Part shown: piece by piece, positions 1 through 9,072 of the stretch
Numbering within the stretch: the stretch's first letter is position 1
Layout of the letters: each line of letters begins with the position of its first letter
Notes under the pieces: model-generated
The model's database searches: none
Seen by the model: the letters and a program-made list of their open reading frames with translations, nothing else
What the model was told of the DNA's origin: nothing
Source: Caballeronia cordobensis
Lineage (GTDB): Bacteria; Pseudomonadota; Gammaproteobacteria; Burkholderiales; Burkholderiaceae
Assembly (NCBI RefSeq): GCF_001544575.2
Contig: NZ_FCNY02000008.1
Span: 62,001-126,000 of the forward strand
DNA length: 64,000 bases
Direction of reading: 5' to 3'
Position numbers and translations under genes: made by a program

Positions 1-415
1 CGTGATCCTGGGCAAGCAGGCGATCGACGACGATTCGAATCAGACGGGCCAGATGCTTGCTGCATTGGCAGGTTTGCCGCAAGCGACGTTCGCATCGAAA
101 GTCGTGATCGCCGATGGCAAAGCCACGGTGTCGCGTGAAGTCGATGGCGGCGCGGAAACGCTGTCGCTGAAGCTGCCCGCTGTTGTCACGACCGATTTGC
201 GCCTGAACGAGCCGCGTTATGTGACGCTGCCGAACATCATGAAGGCGAAGAAGAAGCCGTTGACGACGGTGAAGCCTGCTGATCTGGGCGTCGATGTCGC
301 GCCGCGTCTCAAGACGCTGAAGGTCACAGAGCCGCCCAAGCGCAGCGCCGGCATCACGGTGCCGGACGTGAAGACGCTGGTCGAAAAACTGAAAACCGAA
401 GCGAAGGTGATCTGA
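1..415 (+). CDS. etfB: Electron transfer flavoprotein beta subunit, C-terminal part
   Basis: This is the C-terminal 137 or so residues of EtfB. The family is usually about 250 residues, so the start lies left of the window. EtfB pairs with EtfA to carry electrons from acyl-CoA and other flavin dehydrogenases to ETF-ubiquinone oxidoreductase. The visible part has the typical [14 protein letters not shown] stretch and the VTEPPKR segment near the end, both seen in bacterial EtfB. The stop codon is 2 bases before etfA, the usual gene order, so the two are co-transcribed. Confidence 0.95.
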   Translation, partial: VILGKQAIDDDSNQTGQMLAALAGLPQATFASKVVIADGKATVSREVDGGAETLSLKLPAVVTTDLRLNEPRYVTLPNIMKAKKKPLTTVKPADLGVDVAPRLKTLKVTEPPKRSAGITVPDVKTLVEKLKTEAKVI

Positions 416-417
416 GC

Positions 418-1350
418 ATGACGATTCTCGTAGTTGCGGAACACGACCATGCGTCGATCAAGGCAGCGACGCTGAACACGGTTGCGGCTGCCGCGAAGAT
501 CGGCGGCGATATTCATGTGCTGGTTGCGGGCTCGAACGCGCAAGGCGCGGCGGACGCTGCGGCGAAAATCGCGGGCGTGGCGAAAGTGCTGCTGGCCGAC
601 GCGCCTCAACTCGCCGATGGCCTCGCCGAAAACGTCGAAGGCACGGTGCTGAACATCGCGAAGAATTATTCGCACATTCTGGTTCCGGCCACGGCGTACG
701 GTAAGAACATCGCGCCGCGTATCGCCGCGCATCTGGATGTCGCGCAGATCAGCGACATCACCGCCGTCGATAGCCCCGACACCTTCGAGCGCCCGATTTA
801 CGCAGGCAATGCGATCGCGATCGTACAGTCGATCGATCCGATCAAGGTCATTACGGTGCGTGCGACGGGCTTCGATCCCGTGGCGGCGGAAGGCGGCAGC
901 GCGGCGGTCGAGAAGATCGAAGCCGCGGCGGATGCCGGCATCTCGCAGTTCGTCAGCCGTGAAGTCACGAAGCTCGATCGTCCGGAATTGACGAGCGCGC
1001 ACATCATCGTGTCGGGCGGCCGTGGCTTGGGCAGTGGCGAGAACTACACGAAGACGCTGGAGCCGCTGGCGGACAAACTCGGTGCGGCGCTGGGCGCATC
1101 GCGCGCAGCGGTCGATGCGGGCTATGTGCCGAACGACTTCCAGGTCGGTCAAACGGGCAAGATCGTCGCGCCGCAACTGTATGTGGCAGTCGGCATCTCG
1201 GGCGCGATTCAACACTTGGCCGGCATGAAAGACAGCAAGGTCATCGTCGCGATCAACAAAGACCCTGAAGCGCCGATCTTCAGCGTCGCCGATTACGGTC
1301 TCGTCGGCGATCTGTTCGCGGTCGTGCCGGAACTCGTGGGCACGTTGTGA
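418..1350 (+). CDS. etfA: Electron transfer flavoprotein alpha subunit
   Basis: This is a full-length EtfA of 310 residues, normal for the family. The N-terminal half is the nucleotide-binding-like ETF domain. The C-terminal half is the FAD-binding domain, recognised by SGGRGLGSGENY near residue 200, VGQTGKIVAPQLYVAVGISG near 250-270 and a VAINKDPEAPIF motif near 280-290. With EtfB it forms the heterodimer that shuttles electrons from acyl-CoA dehydrogenases to the quinone pool. It starts 2 bases after etfB, and its stop overlaps the GTG start of the next gene as GTGA, which implies translational coupling. Confidence 0.97.
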   Translation: MTILVVAEHDHASIKAATLNTVAAAAKIGGDIHVLVAGSNAQGAADAAAKIAGVAKVLLADAPQLADGLAENVEGTVLNIAKNYSHILVPATAYGKNIAPRIAAHLDVAQISDITAVDSPDTFERPIYAGNAIAIVQSIDPIKVITVRATGFDPVAAEGGSAAVEKIEAAADAGISQFVSREVTKLDRPELTSAHIIVSGGRGLGSGENYTKTLEPLADKLGAALGASRAAVDAGYVPNDFQVGQTGKIVAPQLYVAVGISGAIQHLAGMKDSKVIVAINKDPEAPIFSVADYGLVGDLFAVVPELVGTL

Positions 1351-1877
1351 CGACGGAACGCGTTCCGCTGCATACGCGGCATATCACGCTGCAAGGCTTC
1401 AGGCGCGCCGACAACCTCTACGACATCGAAGGCCGCTTGCGCGACACGAAGTCGTACGATCGCGCGTCGCACGGCGTGGTCGTCAAGGCGGGCGATCCGG
1501 TGCACGAGATGATGCTGCGCATCACCATCGGCATCGACTTCGTGATACGCGACGCGCATGCCGAATCGATCACCGTGCCATACGTCGGCCATTGTGAAAC
1601 GATCACACCCGAGTATCGCAAGCTGAAGGGCATGAAGCTCGCGCCGGGTTTCATGCGCGACATCAGAAGCCTGTTCGGCGGCACTCAGGGCTGCACGCAT
1701 CTGACCGAACTGATCGGCGCGGTGGCGACGGCCGCATTCCAGACCATGAGCGAGGAAATCAACGCGAGCGGCGCCACGCGGCCGTTCCAGCTCGACGGTT
1801 GCCATGCGCTGCGAACCGATGGTCCGCTCGTCGCGGCGTTTCATCCCCGATGGTACAAGGCGCCGCCGCGCGCCTGA
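1347..1877 (+). CDS. DUF2889 domain-containing protein
   Basis: A 176-residue protein matching the DUF2889 family by its opening pattern (LHTRHI, GFRRADNLYDIEGRLRDTKSY) and a Cys-His element, GGTQGCTHLTEL, near residues 111-122. Family members are found beside acyl-CoA or aromatic-acid catabolic genes, but no biochemical role is established. The start is a GTG overlapping the etfA stop by 4 bases. Position and coupling suggest a function tied to ETF-linked oxidation, which is inference. It ends 40 bases before a convergent transporter gene. Confidence 0.85.
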   Translation: MTTERVPLHTRHITLQGFRRADNLYDIEGRLRDTKSYDRASHGVVVKAGDPVHEMMLRITIGIDFVIRDAHAESITVPYVGHCETITPEYRKLKGMKLAPGFMRDIRSLFGGTQGCTHLTELIGAVATAAFQTMSEEINASGATRPFQLDGCHALRTDGPLVAAFHPRWYKAPPRA

Positions 1878-1917
1878 TCATGGCAGGCGAATCTTCGCTG
1901 TCCTCGCTCATCGCGCT

Positions 1918-3282
1918 TCAGATAAAAATCAACAACGCAGCGCCATACACGATCGCACCGACGGCGAACGTCATGACCGTGAAGCCGAGCACGCGCTGCA
2001 CGCCCACGCCCGCCATCGCGACCACGGGCGCGGCCCAGAACGGCTGCAGCATGTTCGAGACCTGCTCGCCCATCGCGACGGCCATCGTCGTCGCGGGCAC
2101 GGAAGCGTGCAGCGCGACCGCGGCGGGCACGACGAACGGCCCTTGCACGGCCCAGTGTCCGCCGCCGCTCGGAATGAAGAAGGTGACGATGAGCGAGCAC
2201 ACGTAGCTCCAGAACGGCAGCGTATGCGCGTTGGAAATCGCGATGAAAAAGTGCGAGATGACATCGGGCAGGCCGGTCGCATCCATCATGCCCATGATGC
2301 CGCCGTAGAGCGGGTACTGAAGCATCATCGATCCGGTCTGCTTCGCCGCGTTCTTGATCGCGTCCGCATACGCGAGCGGATAGCCGTGCAGGATCACGCC
2401 GGCGATGAACATCACGAAGATCACCGCATTCACGCCCGAGAACGCGACATGCTGAAACTGCGTGAGTACGATCAACGCAATGCCGACCGCGCCGATGAAC
2501 GCGCTGCCGATCCACGAATGCTCGATCCACCGCGCGAAGCTCAAAGGGCCTTCGGGCTTTCTGCGAAGCGGCGCGTCCGGATGCTTTTCGGTGTCGAGCA
2601 CGACGGCGTCTTCATCGCGCGGCTTGAGCCAGGCGAGCACGAAGGGCATGGCGAAGAGCATCACGAGCGTCGGCACGAGATTGAAGCGCGTGAACACGGT
2701 TTCGCCGAAGGGCAGCACGGCGCCGGTGAGTTTCTGCACGACGTTCATCGAGCTTCCCGGCGTCGATTGCGCAAGTGCGATGGAACTCGAAATGCCGCTC
2801 GCCCATACGACCCAGCCCGAGAAGCCCGCCGCGACGATCCACGCGAAATCCACGCGGATGCGTTTCGCCACTTCGCGCGCAAGCAGTGCGGCCACGACGA
2901 GCCCCATGCCCCAGTTGAAGAACGATGTCACCGCGACGAGCACGAACGTGAGCGTGGCCGCCTGCGCGGGCGTGCGCGCGATCGAGACGAGCGCCTTGAA
3001 CATCCGCTGCACGGGCGGCGCGTGCGCGAACGCGTGTCCGGTGACGAGCACGAGCGTGATCTGGAACGCGAACGTGAAGATGTCGAAGAAGCCCTTGTAC
3101 CAGCCGCCGATCATCTTCGGCACGGAAGCATGCGGTGCGAAGATCAGCGACAGCGCCGCGACGATGGCGGTGATCAGGATCGCGAGCACGAAGGGGTCGG
3201 GAATGGTGCGCTCGAAGAGCCGGATGGTCGTTTCGGTGAAGCGTGTCTTGCGAACGGGTGTTGGCGCGGCGGCGGATTTCAT
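1918..3282 (-). CDS. AtoE-type short-chain fatty acid transporter
   Basis: A 454-residue integral membrane protein of the short-chain fatty acid transporter (AtoE) family. Many hydrophobic segments alternate with short loops. Family-like stretches include the N-terminal FERTIPDPFVLAI, FNWGMGLVVAALLARE in the middle and IPSGGGHWAVQGP near residue 385. Relatives import short-chain carboxylates. The ATG at 3282 has a good GGAGA ribosome site. It is the last gene of an operon after the amidohydrolase, CoA-transferase and CitE-like genes, so it probably imports the acid those enzymes degrade. The true substrate is unknown. Confidence 0.88.
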   Translation of the reverse strand: MKSAAAPTPVRKTRFTETTIRLFERTIPDPFVLAILITAIVAALSLIFAPHASVPKMIGGWYKGFFDIFTFAFQITLVLVTGHAFAHAPPVQRMFKALVSIARTPAQAATLTFVLVAVTSFFNWGMGLVVAALLAREVAKRIRVDFAWIVAAGFSGWVVWASGISSSIALAQSTPGSSMNVVQKLTGAVLPFGETVFTRFNLVPTLVMLFAMPFVLAWLKPRDEDAVVLDTEKHPDAPLRRKPEGPLSFARWIEHSWIGSAFIGAVGIALIVLTQFQHVAFSGVNAVIFVMFIAGVILHGYPLAYADAIKNAAKQTGSMMLQYPLYGGIMGMMDATGLPDVISHFFIAISNAHTLPFWSYVCSLIVTFFIPSGGGHWAVQGPFVVPAAVALHASVPATTMAVAMGEQVSNMLQPFWAAPVVAMAGVGVQRVLGFTVMTFAVGAIVYGAALLIFI

Positions 3283-3309
3283 GCGGTGTCTCCGTTAGTC
3301 TTTGTTCTT

Positions 3310-4119
3310 TTAGATGGCGAAGCCGTAGAGCACGGCGGGATTCGTGACGAGGATCTGTTCGCGCGTCGCATCGTCCTCGGTCCATTCGGCGAGCAGGTCG
3401 AGCAGGAACGCGTCGTCGGGCTTGTGCGTCTCCGTCGCATGCGGCCAGTCGCTGCCCCACACGAGGCGCTCGGGCACGGCTTGCACCCATGCGCGGGCCA
3501 TCGGCGTGATATCGGCGTAGCGGTTCTCGAGTCCGGCTGTCGAGTCGAGATAAGGACCGGAGAGCTTGATCCACGCGCGGCCCGCATCGGCGAGACCGCG
3601 CACGATGCCGAACGCCGCGTGATGCGCGCCGTCCTTCAACGGCAAGCGCGCACGATGATCGAAGACGATCTTCGCGGGCAGGCGATGCAGCAGCGCTTCG
3701 TGCTCGACGATCTGCTCCGCCGTCCAGTGCAGTTGCACATGCCAGCCGAGCTCCGCGATACGCGCGGCGAGGGGCTCGACCATGTCGAAGCCGACCGCCG
3801 CGTTCTTCGCCGTGTAGAGCGTGAAGCGTATGCCACGTATGCCGCCATCGTTCAGCGCGGCGAGTTCGTCGTCGGTGACGCCGGGATTGAGCACCGCGAC
3901 GCCGCGCGCATTGTCGATGCCGAGCTGTCGAATGGCATCGACCGTGACGGCGTTGTCCGTGCCGTACACGCGCGGCGTGACGATCACCACGCGCTGCGTG
4001 CCGATTGTCGCCTGCACCCTGCGATAGGCGGCGACATCGGCGTTCTCGACGAAGACCTGGGACTCGCCAGCCTTCACGAACGCGCGGTCATAGATATGGA
4101 TGTGGGAATCGCATTTCAT
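3310..4119 (-). CDS. Amidohydrolase family protein, lactonase-like TIM barrel
   Basis: A 269-residue TIM-barrel hydrolase of the amidohydrolase_2 group, which includes 2-pyrone-4,6-dicarboxylate lactonase. The metal and catalytic residues visible are the N-terminal HIH (residues 6-8), His in LHWTAEQ, His in VFDHRARLP and Asp in WGSDWPH. The ATG at 4119 was chosen over 4158 because it starts the conserved CDSHIHIYD block, has an AGACCC-type ribosome site and avoids overlapping the upstream gene, whose stop is 16 bases away. The likely reaction is opening a lactone or cyclic ester before CoA activation by the neighbouring gene. The substrate is not deducible. Confidence 0.82.
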   Translation of the reverse strand: MKCDSHIHIYDRAFVKAGESQVFVENADVAAYRRVQATIGTQRVVIVTPRVYGTDNAVTVDAIRQLGIDNARGVAVLNPGVTDDELAALNDGGIRGIRFTLYTAKNAAVGFDMVEPLAARIAELGWHVQLHWTAEQIVEHEALLHRLPAKIVFDHRARLPLKDGAHHAAFGIVRGLADAGRAWIKLSGPYLDSTAGLENRYADITPMARAWVQAVPERLVWGSDWPHATETHKPDDAFLLDLLAEWTEDDATREQILVTNPAVLYGFAI

Positions 4120-4135
4120 CGGAAAGGGTCTCCGT

Positions 4136-5326
4136 TCAAAGGACCGCACGCCTGGCACGCAGCGCTTCGATGGCTTCGTCGCTCAAGCCGGCTTCGTGCA
4201 GCAGCGCATCGCTGTGCTGGCCGAAGGCGGGCGCGGCGAACGGTTCAGGCAGGGGCGTCGCGGTAAAGCGCACGGGATGCTTGAATCCGCGATACGCGCC
4301 CACGCCCGGATAGTCGAAACGCGCGACCATGTCCTCGGCGAGCACTTGCGGATCGTCGAACATGTCTTCGACGCTGCGCGCGGCCGCGCATGGAACGTCA
4401 TCGCCGAAAAGCGCTTCCCATTCGAGGGCCGTGCGCCGTGCGAGCGCGGCGTGCAGCTTCGGCACGATCTCATCGCGATGCACCGCGCGCTTGCGCACGG
4501 TGTCGTAACGTTCGTCGGCGGCGAGCGCGTCGAGTCCGGTCAGCGCGCATAGCGACGTCCAGAAATGCGGCGTGTTCGCGGAGAGATAGAGATACCCTTC
4601 GCGCGTCGGATGAATCCCGGTGATGCCGCCCGAGCGCATGTCGCGGCCGACGTCTTTCGGTTCGCTGTCGGCCCAGATCATGCGCGCCGATTGCATCGTG
4701 AGCGCGCTGCGCAAGAGCGACACGCCAACATACTGCCCTTCGCCGGTTTTCTCGCGCGCGAACAGCGCCGACGACACGCCCGAGGCGACGAGCGCCGCCG
4801 CGTAGTAATCGACGACGGACCCGTAAAGCACTTCGGGCGGACCGCCCGCCGGGCCTTGCAGCGTGCACATGCCGGTCATCGTCTGCAGCACCTGGTCGTA
4901 GCCTGCCTTGTCCTTGTTCGGGCCGGTTTCGCCATAGCCCGTCACCGCGCAATAGATCAGACGCGGATTGATCTCGCGCAACTGCTCGTACGCAATGCCG
5001 AGCCGCGCCGGCACGTTCGGGCGAAAGTTATGCACGAGCACGTCGGCCTCTTTCACGAGCGCGATCAGCACGTCGAGCGCTTCCGCCTGCTTCAGGTCGA
5101 GCACGAGCCCGCGCTTGCCGCGATTCACGCCGAGAAACGCGCGGCTTTCCGCTTCGAGCGTCGACGGATATTTGCGCAGGTTATCGCCCGAGGGCGGTTC
5201 GATCTTGATGACTTCCGCGCCCTGATCCGCGAGCAGCGTGCAGCCGTAAGGACCGGCGATATAGGCGCTCAGATCGAGCACGCGCACGCCCGAAAGCGGC
5301 CCGCCGCGTCCGACATTCTGTTCCAT
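4136..5326 (-). CDS. CaiB/BaiF family CoA-transferase
   Basis: A 396-residue family III CoA-transferase, the normal length. It opens with GVRVLDLSAYIAGPYG and IKIEPPSGD. The catalytic Asp is the one in KAGYDQVLQ, and the GLY/ALV segment and C-terminal HSDALL..AGLSDEAI block are typical. The ATG at 5326 follows a strong GAGGAGA site, and the longer open frame upstream runs antisense-like through the CitE gene and is not coding. It moves CoA between acyl groups, here probably activating the organic acid that the adjacent CitE-like lyase cleaves. Itaconate and citramalate pathways use the same enzyme pair. Confidence 0.92.
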   Translation of the reverse strand: MEQNVGRGGPLSGVRVLDLSAYIAGPYGCTLLADQGAEVIKIEPPSGDNLRKYPSTLEAESRAFLGVNRGKRGLVLDLKQAEALDVLIALVKEADVLVHNFRPNVPARLGIAYEQLREINPRLIYCAVTGYGETGPNKDKAGYDQVLQTMTGMCTLQGPAGGPPEVLYGSVVDYYAAALVASGVSSALFAREKTGEGQYVGVSLLRSALTMQSARMIWADSEPKDVGRDMRSGGITGIHPTREGYLYLSANTPHFWTSLCALTGLDALAADERYDTVRKRAVHRDEIVPKLHAALARRTALEWEALFGDDVPCAAARSVEDMFDDPQVLAEDMVARFDYPGVGAYRGFKHPVRFTATPLPEPFAAPAFGQHSDALLHEAGLSDEAIEALRARRAVL

Positions 5327-5340
5327 GAATCTTTCTCCTC

Positions 5341-6234
5341 TCACATTCCGGCGAGGGCGCGCTGCTCGTCCGAGAGCAGGCCCAGCCGCGCCGCGTCCGT
5401 GACGAGCACGCGTGCGCGCCCGACGAACGGCGGATCGATCATCTTTCCATCGACGACATAGGCGCCGATGCCTTTCGCATCCGCATCGCGCGCCGCCACG
5501 ACGACGCGCACCGCATGCGCGATGTCCTCGTCGGACGGACGGAACACGTCGTTCGCAATCGCGATCTGGCTCGGATGAATGCAGCTCTTGCCGATGAAAC
5601 CGAACGCGCGCGCCATCTGCGCCTCGGCGCGAAAGCCGTCGGCGTCCCTGACGTTGGCGAACGCGGTGTCGTAGGCGAAGACGTTGGCCTCGCCCGCCGC
5701 GATGCGCAGCGCGAACATCGCCTGCTGGATTGCAGCCGTTTCGCGACGCGCGATGGAGAGCGGCTCGAACAGGTCGCCGAGGCCGAGCTGCAAGCCCGCG
5801 ACGCGCGGATGCGCGAGCGCCAGTTCGGCGGCGCAGCGCAGCGCGCGCGGCGACTCGACGTTGAGCAGCAGGCCGATCGGCGCGGTGACGCCGTTCGCGC
5901 GCTCGGCGGCCTCCAGCGCGGCGGCGGCCGCGCGCACGTCGTCGGGATGCTCGGGCTTCGGCAGATTGATCAGGGACACGCCGTTGCGCGCGACGGCGTC
6001 GAGATCGGCGGCGAAATGAGGCGTGGATAACCCGTTGACGCGCACGATGAGCGTCTTGTCGCTCGCGAGGGCGTCGCCGGTGGCGAGCAGCGCGCGCAGT
6101 TCGGCGCGCGCCTGCGGTTTGCGCTCCGGCGAAACGGCATCCTCCAGGTCGAAGGAAAGGGCGTCGGCGGCGCTCGCGAGCGCCTTGCCGAAGAGTTCCG
6201 GACGCGAAGCCGGCACGAAGAGCTTGCTTCTCAT
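5341..6234 (-). CDS. CitE/HpcH-HpaI family CoA-ester lyase
   Basis: A 297-residue protein of the CitE-like aldolase/lyase family. Visible hallmarks are LFVPASRPELF at the start, the metal-binding-loop sequence FDLEDAV around residue 30, and the IGKSCIHPSQI motif near 230-240. Relatives cleave or form citramalyl-CoA, malyl-CoA or beta-hydroxyacyl-CoA thioesters. It lies 14 bases upstream of the CoA-transferase in the same operon, which supports activation followed by C-C cleavage. It is the first gene of the operon, divergent from a LysR regulator 98 bases away. Confidence 0.9.
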   Translation of the reverse strand: MRSKLFVPASRPELFGKALASAADALSFDLEDAVSPERKPQARAELRALLATGDALASDKTLIVRVNGLSTPHFAADLDAVARNGVSLINLPKPEHPDDVRAAAAALEAAERANGVTAPIGLLLNVESPRALRCAAELALAHPRVAGLQLGLGDLFEPLSIARRETAAIQQAMFALRIAAGEANVFAYDTAFANVRDADGFRAEAQMARAFGFIGKSCIHPSQIAIANDVFRPSDEDIAHAVRVVVAARDADAKGIGAYVVDGKMIDPPFVGRARVLVTDAARLGLLSDEQRALAGM

Positions 6235-6286
6235 GTGTCTCCCTGGCTCTTGAATATGCCGACCAGTCTACGGATGCCCACGCTTT

Positions 6287-6309
6287 AGATAAACTATCCG
6301 CGTCTATCT
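6287..6309. promoter_or_regulatory. Candidate LysR operator between the CitE-like operon and its regulator
   Basis: AGATA (6287-6291) and TATCT (6305-6309) form an inverted repeat 13 bases apart. A nested GATA-AAC-TATC palindrome sits at 6288-6298. The position, within the 98-base divergent interval, is where a LysR regulator would bind to control both the lyase operon and its own gene. Seen by eye only; binding is inferred. Confidence 0.35.
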
Positions 6310-6332
6310 TCAAACACGAGAAAATCTATCCG

Positions 6333-7223
6333 ATGGATACGGCATTTCTCTCCAATCTGCTGCTCGTCGTGGATACGGGTTCGATGGCGGAGGCCGCGCG
6401 CCGCGTCGGCGTGACGCCCGCGGCGATCGCGCAGCAGATGTCGGCGCTGGAGCGCGAGCTGGGCATCACGCTCTTCGTGCGCGCCGGCCGCACGGTGATT
6501 CCGACCGAGGCGGGGCATCGCGTGATCGAGCGGGCGCGCGGTCTGGTCGCCGATTTCGCCGATCTGAAGGCGCACGCGCTCGAAGGCGAAGCGGCCGGCG
6601 AACTGCGCATCGGCACGATCACGACGGCGCTGTTGAGCCTGCTGCCCGATGTGCTGGCCAATTTCGCCCGCGAGTTTCCGCGCGCGAAGCTGCTGATTCG
6701 CGCGGGCACGTCGATGGAGCTTTACGACACGCTGCAACGCGGCGATCTCGATGTCGCCATATGCCTGCATCCCGCGTTCGCGCTGCCGAAGGCCTACGAC
6801 TGGCATCTGCTTCGCGAGGAGCCGCTCGTCGTGCTCGCGCCCGCGCGGCTTGCGAACGACGACCCGCACGAACTGCTGCGGCGCGAGCCGTTCATCCGCT
6901 ATGACCGCACGCTCGGCGGCGGCAAGCAGGCGGATCAGTACTTGCGTGCCGCGCGCATCGTGCCGCATGAGCTTTTCGAGCTTAACGCGCTGATGGCGAT
7001 CGCGATGATGGTCGATCGTGGCCTCGGTGTGTCGCTCGTGCCGGATATCGTCTCGCCGATGACCTCGGCGCTTTCCGTCGCGCGGCTCGCGCTGCCGATT
7101 CAGACGGAACCGCGCCGTTTCGGCATGGTGTGGCAGCGTGCCTCGCCGCGGGCGCGCCTGATTCAGGGCTTGCGGCAGTGCGCGGATGAGGCGGTGGCGG
7201 CGAACCTGGCGCGGGGAGAGTAG
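6333..7223 (+). CDS. LysR family transcriptional regulator
   Basis: A 296-residue LysR-type regulator with the N-terminal winged helix-turn-helix (SMAEAARRVGVTPAAIAQQM, then LERELGITLFVR and PTEAGHRV) and a periplasmic-binding-like effector domain from about residue 90. It is divergent from the CitE-like, CoA-transferase, amidohydrolase and transporter operon and is its likely activator, sensing the substrate or an intermediate. No clear Shine-Dalgarno site precedes the ATG, so translation may be weak, which is common for regulators. Confidence 0.93.
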   Translation: MDTAFLSNLLLVVDTGSMAEAARRVGVTPAAIAQQMSALERELGITLFVRAGRTVIPTEAGHRVIERARGLVADFADLKAHALEGEAAGELRIGTITTALLSLLPDVLANFAREFPRAKLLIRAGTSMELYDTLQRGDLDVAICLHPAFALPKAYDWHLLREEPLVVLAPARLANDDPHELLRREPFIRYDRTLGGGKQADQYLRAARIVPHELFELNALMAIAMMVDRGLGVSLVPDIVSPMTSALSVARLALPIQTEPRRFGMVWQRASPRARLIQGLRQCADEAVAANLARGE

Positions 7224-7265
7224 CCGGGCTGCATGCACAACCCGCGCAGGCGCCTGTTCGTGCCG

Positions 7266-7955
7266 TCAGTGATGGTGTTCGATCTTCAAGCGCAGATCGA
7301 TCTCGAAGCACCCGCGCAAGATGTGCTCGCGCATCAGATGCTCCGCGCGGCTGCTGTCGCGTGAGGCCACCGCTTCGAAGATGCGCACGTGCTCCTCGTG
7401 ATACCGGCGCATCGAGGCGGTGTCCATCAGCGGTTCGGTGAAAGGCTTGTGCGGCGTGCGATGCACCATCTCGTGACTGCGCCTGAAGAGCGCGTTGGTC
7501 CACGCGTCGTTGATTTGCGCGTGGAACCAGTCGCTGCGCTCGCGCATCGCCTGCACTTCCTCCTGGTCGAGCGTGCGTTCGCCGACGAGCATCCGGCCCG
7601 TCTCCGCGAGATAGGCGCGCATCGCTTCGACCTGTTCGTCGCTGAAGCCGCGTTGCGCCGCGAGCGCGCTCGCATAGCCTTCGAGCACCGCGCGCAGTTC
7701 GTATGAATCGCGCAGGTCGCGCAGGCTGAACGAGCGCACGCTGAAGCCGCGATTGCGCTCGTAGACGACCATGCCGCGCGTCTCCAGCGCGACCAGCGCC
7801 TCGCGCACCGGCGTGCGCGATACGTTGAACAGCTCGCCGAGTTCGGCTTCCCGCAGCTTCGCGCCGGGCTTGAGCGTGCCGCTCAGGATCATCGCCTGCA
7901 AGCCGTTGACGACGGCTTCGGCCTGTGAGTTTTCGCTGCTGTCTGCGATGTCCAT
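7266..7955 (-). CDS. GntR family regulator with FCD effector domain
   Basis: A 229-residue FadR/VanR-type GntR regulator. The DNA-binding part includes the SRTPVREAL helix near residues 50-58. The C-terminal part is an all-helical FCD domain with His residues likely to bind a metal (for example WFHAQIND and the final H-rich tail). The ATG at 7955 was chosen because the longer open frame upstream reads through the neighbouring gene. It is the last gene after the oligopeptide-type ABC importer, 55 bases downstream, so it probably represses that operon and responds to the imported compound. Confidence 0.9.
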   Translation of the reverse strand: MDIADSSENSQAEAVVNGLQAMILSGTLKPGAKLREAELGELFNVSRTPVREALVALETRGMVVYERNRGFSVRSFSLRDLRDSYELRAVLEGYASALAAQRGFSDEQVEAMRAYLAETGRMLVGERTLDQEEVQAMRERSDWFHAQINDAWTNALFRRSHEMVHRTPHKPFTEPLMDTASMRRYHEEHVRIFEAVASRDSSRAEHLMREHILRGCFEIDLRLKIEHHH

Positions 7956-8010
7956 GGAAGTGCCGTGCGGATCGTGCTTCGAACGGGCGAAGTATATCGA
8001 ATGTGCGCCT

Positions 8011-9072
8011 TCAGGCCGCCGCCGCGGCACGGGGGTAATGGCACGCGACCAAGGTGCCGTCGCCGCGATCGGCGAGCGCCGGATCGTCGTGCACACAGGC
8101 ATGGGGCAGCCGGCCGTGGCGCGTGTCGACCGAGCGGATCGGAATCGTCGTCCGGTTCGCGATGCCCGGTTGCGCGACGAGCTCGCGCGCGCGCACGCAG
8201 CGCGGATGAAAGCGGCATCCGCCAGGCAGATTCGCCGCCGAGCCGATCTCGCCGAGCACGCGCACGCGCGGTTTCGCGCGCGCGGCGGCCGGGTCGCAGA
8301 CGGGCACCGCCGCGAGCAGCGACTCGGTGTAGGGATGCGCGGGCGACGCATAGAGCGTGTCGCGCGCGGCGAGCTCGACGATGCGTCCGAGATACATCAC
8401 CGCGACGCGATGGCTCACATGCCGCACGACCGCCAAATCATGCGCGATGAACAGATACGCGAGCCGGCGCTCCCTTTGCAGCTTGCCGAGCAGATTGATG
8501 ATCTGCGCCTGAATGGAGACATCGAGCGCGGACACGGGCTCGTCGAGCACGAGCACTTTAGGATTCAGCGCGAGCGCCCGCGCAATGCCGATGCGCTGAC
8601 GCTGCCCGCCCGAAAACTCGTGCGGATAGCGCGTCGCATGATCGGGATTGAGGCCCACGGTGCGCATCAGCTCGCGCACTTTCGCGGGGCCGTCCGCGTG
8701 CCACGCGCCATGCTCCTTCATCGGCTCGGCGATGGCCGCGCCCACCGCGCGCCGCGGATCGAGCGAGCCGTACGGGTCCTGAAACACCATCTGCACCTGC
8801 GCGCGCATCGCGCGGAGAGGGCGCCCGCCGAGCGCGCCGATATCGACGCCCTCGAGAAAGATGCGGCCCGCGCTCGGTTCGAGCAGGCGCACGGCGAGCC
8901 GCCCGAGCGTGCTCTTGCCACTGCCGCTTTCGCCGACGAGACCGAGCGTTTCGCCGGCATCGAGATGCAGCGACACGCCGTCGACCGCCTGCACCACCGG
9001 CGTCCTGCGTTGCAGCAACGAATGCTTCGCGCCGAAGCTGCGGCTCACTGCATCGATCTGAAACAGCATCAT
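8011..9072 (-). CDS. Oligopeptide/dipeptide ABC transporter ATP-binding protein (DppF/OppF type)
   Basis: A 353-residue ATPase with Walker [10 protein letters not shown], signature FSGGQRQRIGIARAL and Walker B VLVLDEPVSAL. The C-terminal Opp/Dpp extension carries the Cys-rich element (GCRFHPRCVRARELC-like pattern near the end). It powers an importer with the DppD-type ATPase upstream, two permeases and the binding protein. The ATG at 9072 overlaps the stop of the preceding gene as ATGA, so the two ATPases are coupled. Confidence 0.94.
   Translation of the reverse strand: MMLFQIDAVSRSFGAKHSLLQRRTPVVQAVDGVSLHLDAGETLGLVGESGSGKSTLGRLAVRLLEPSAGRIFLEGVDIGALGGRPLRAMRAQVQMVFQDPYGSLDPRRAVGAAIAEPMKEHGAWHADGPAKVRELMRTVGLNPDHATRYPHEFSGGQRQRIGIARALALNPKVLVLDEPVSALDVSIQAQIINLLGKLQRERRLAYLFIAHDLAVVRHVSHRVAVMYLGRIVELAARDTLYASPAHPYTESLLAAVPVCDPAAARAKPRVRVLGEIGSAANLPGGCRFHPRCVRARELVAQPGIANRTTIPIRSVDTRHGRLPHACVHDDPALADRGDGTLVACHYPRAAAAA

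Noticed and set aside
1804..4266. Long plus-strand open frame of 820 codons
   Set aside because: It is Arg/His-rich, lacks any motif and lies antisense to the transporter and amidohydrolase genes, a typical shadow in GC-rich DNA.
7247..7256. CAGGCGCCTG palindrome between convergent LysR and GntR genes
   Set aside because: It has no loop and no T run, so a terminator call is not supported.
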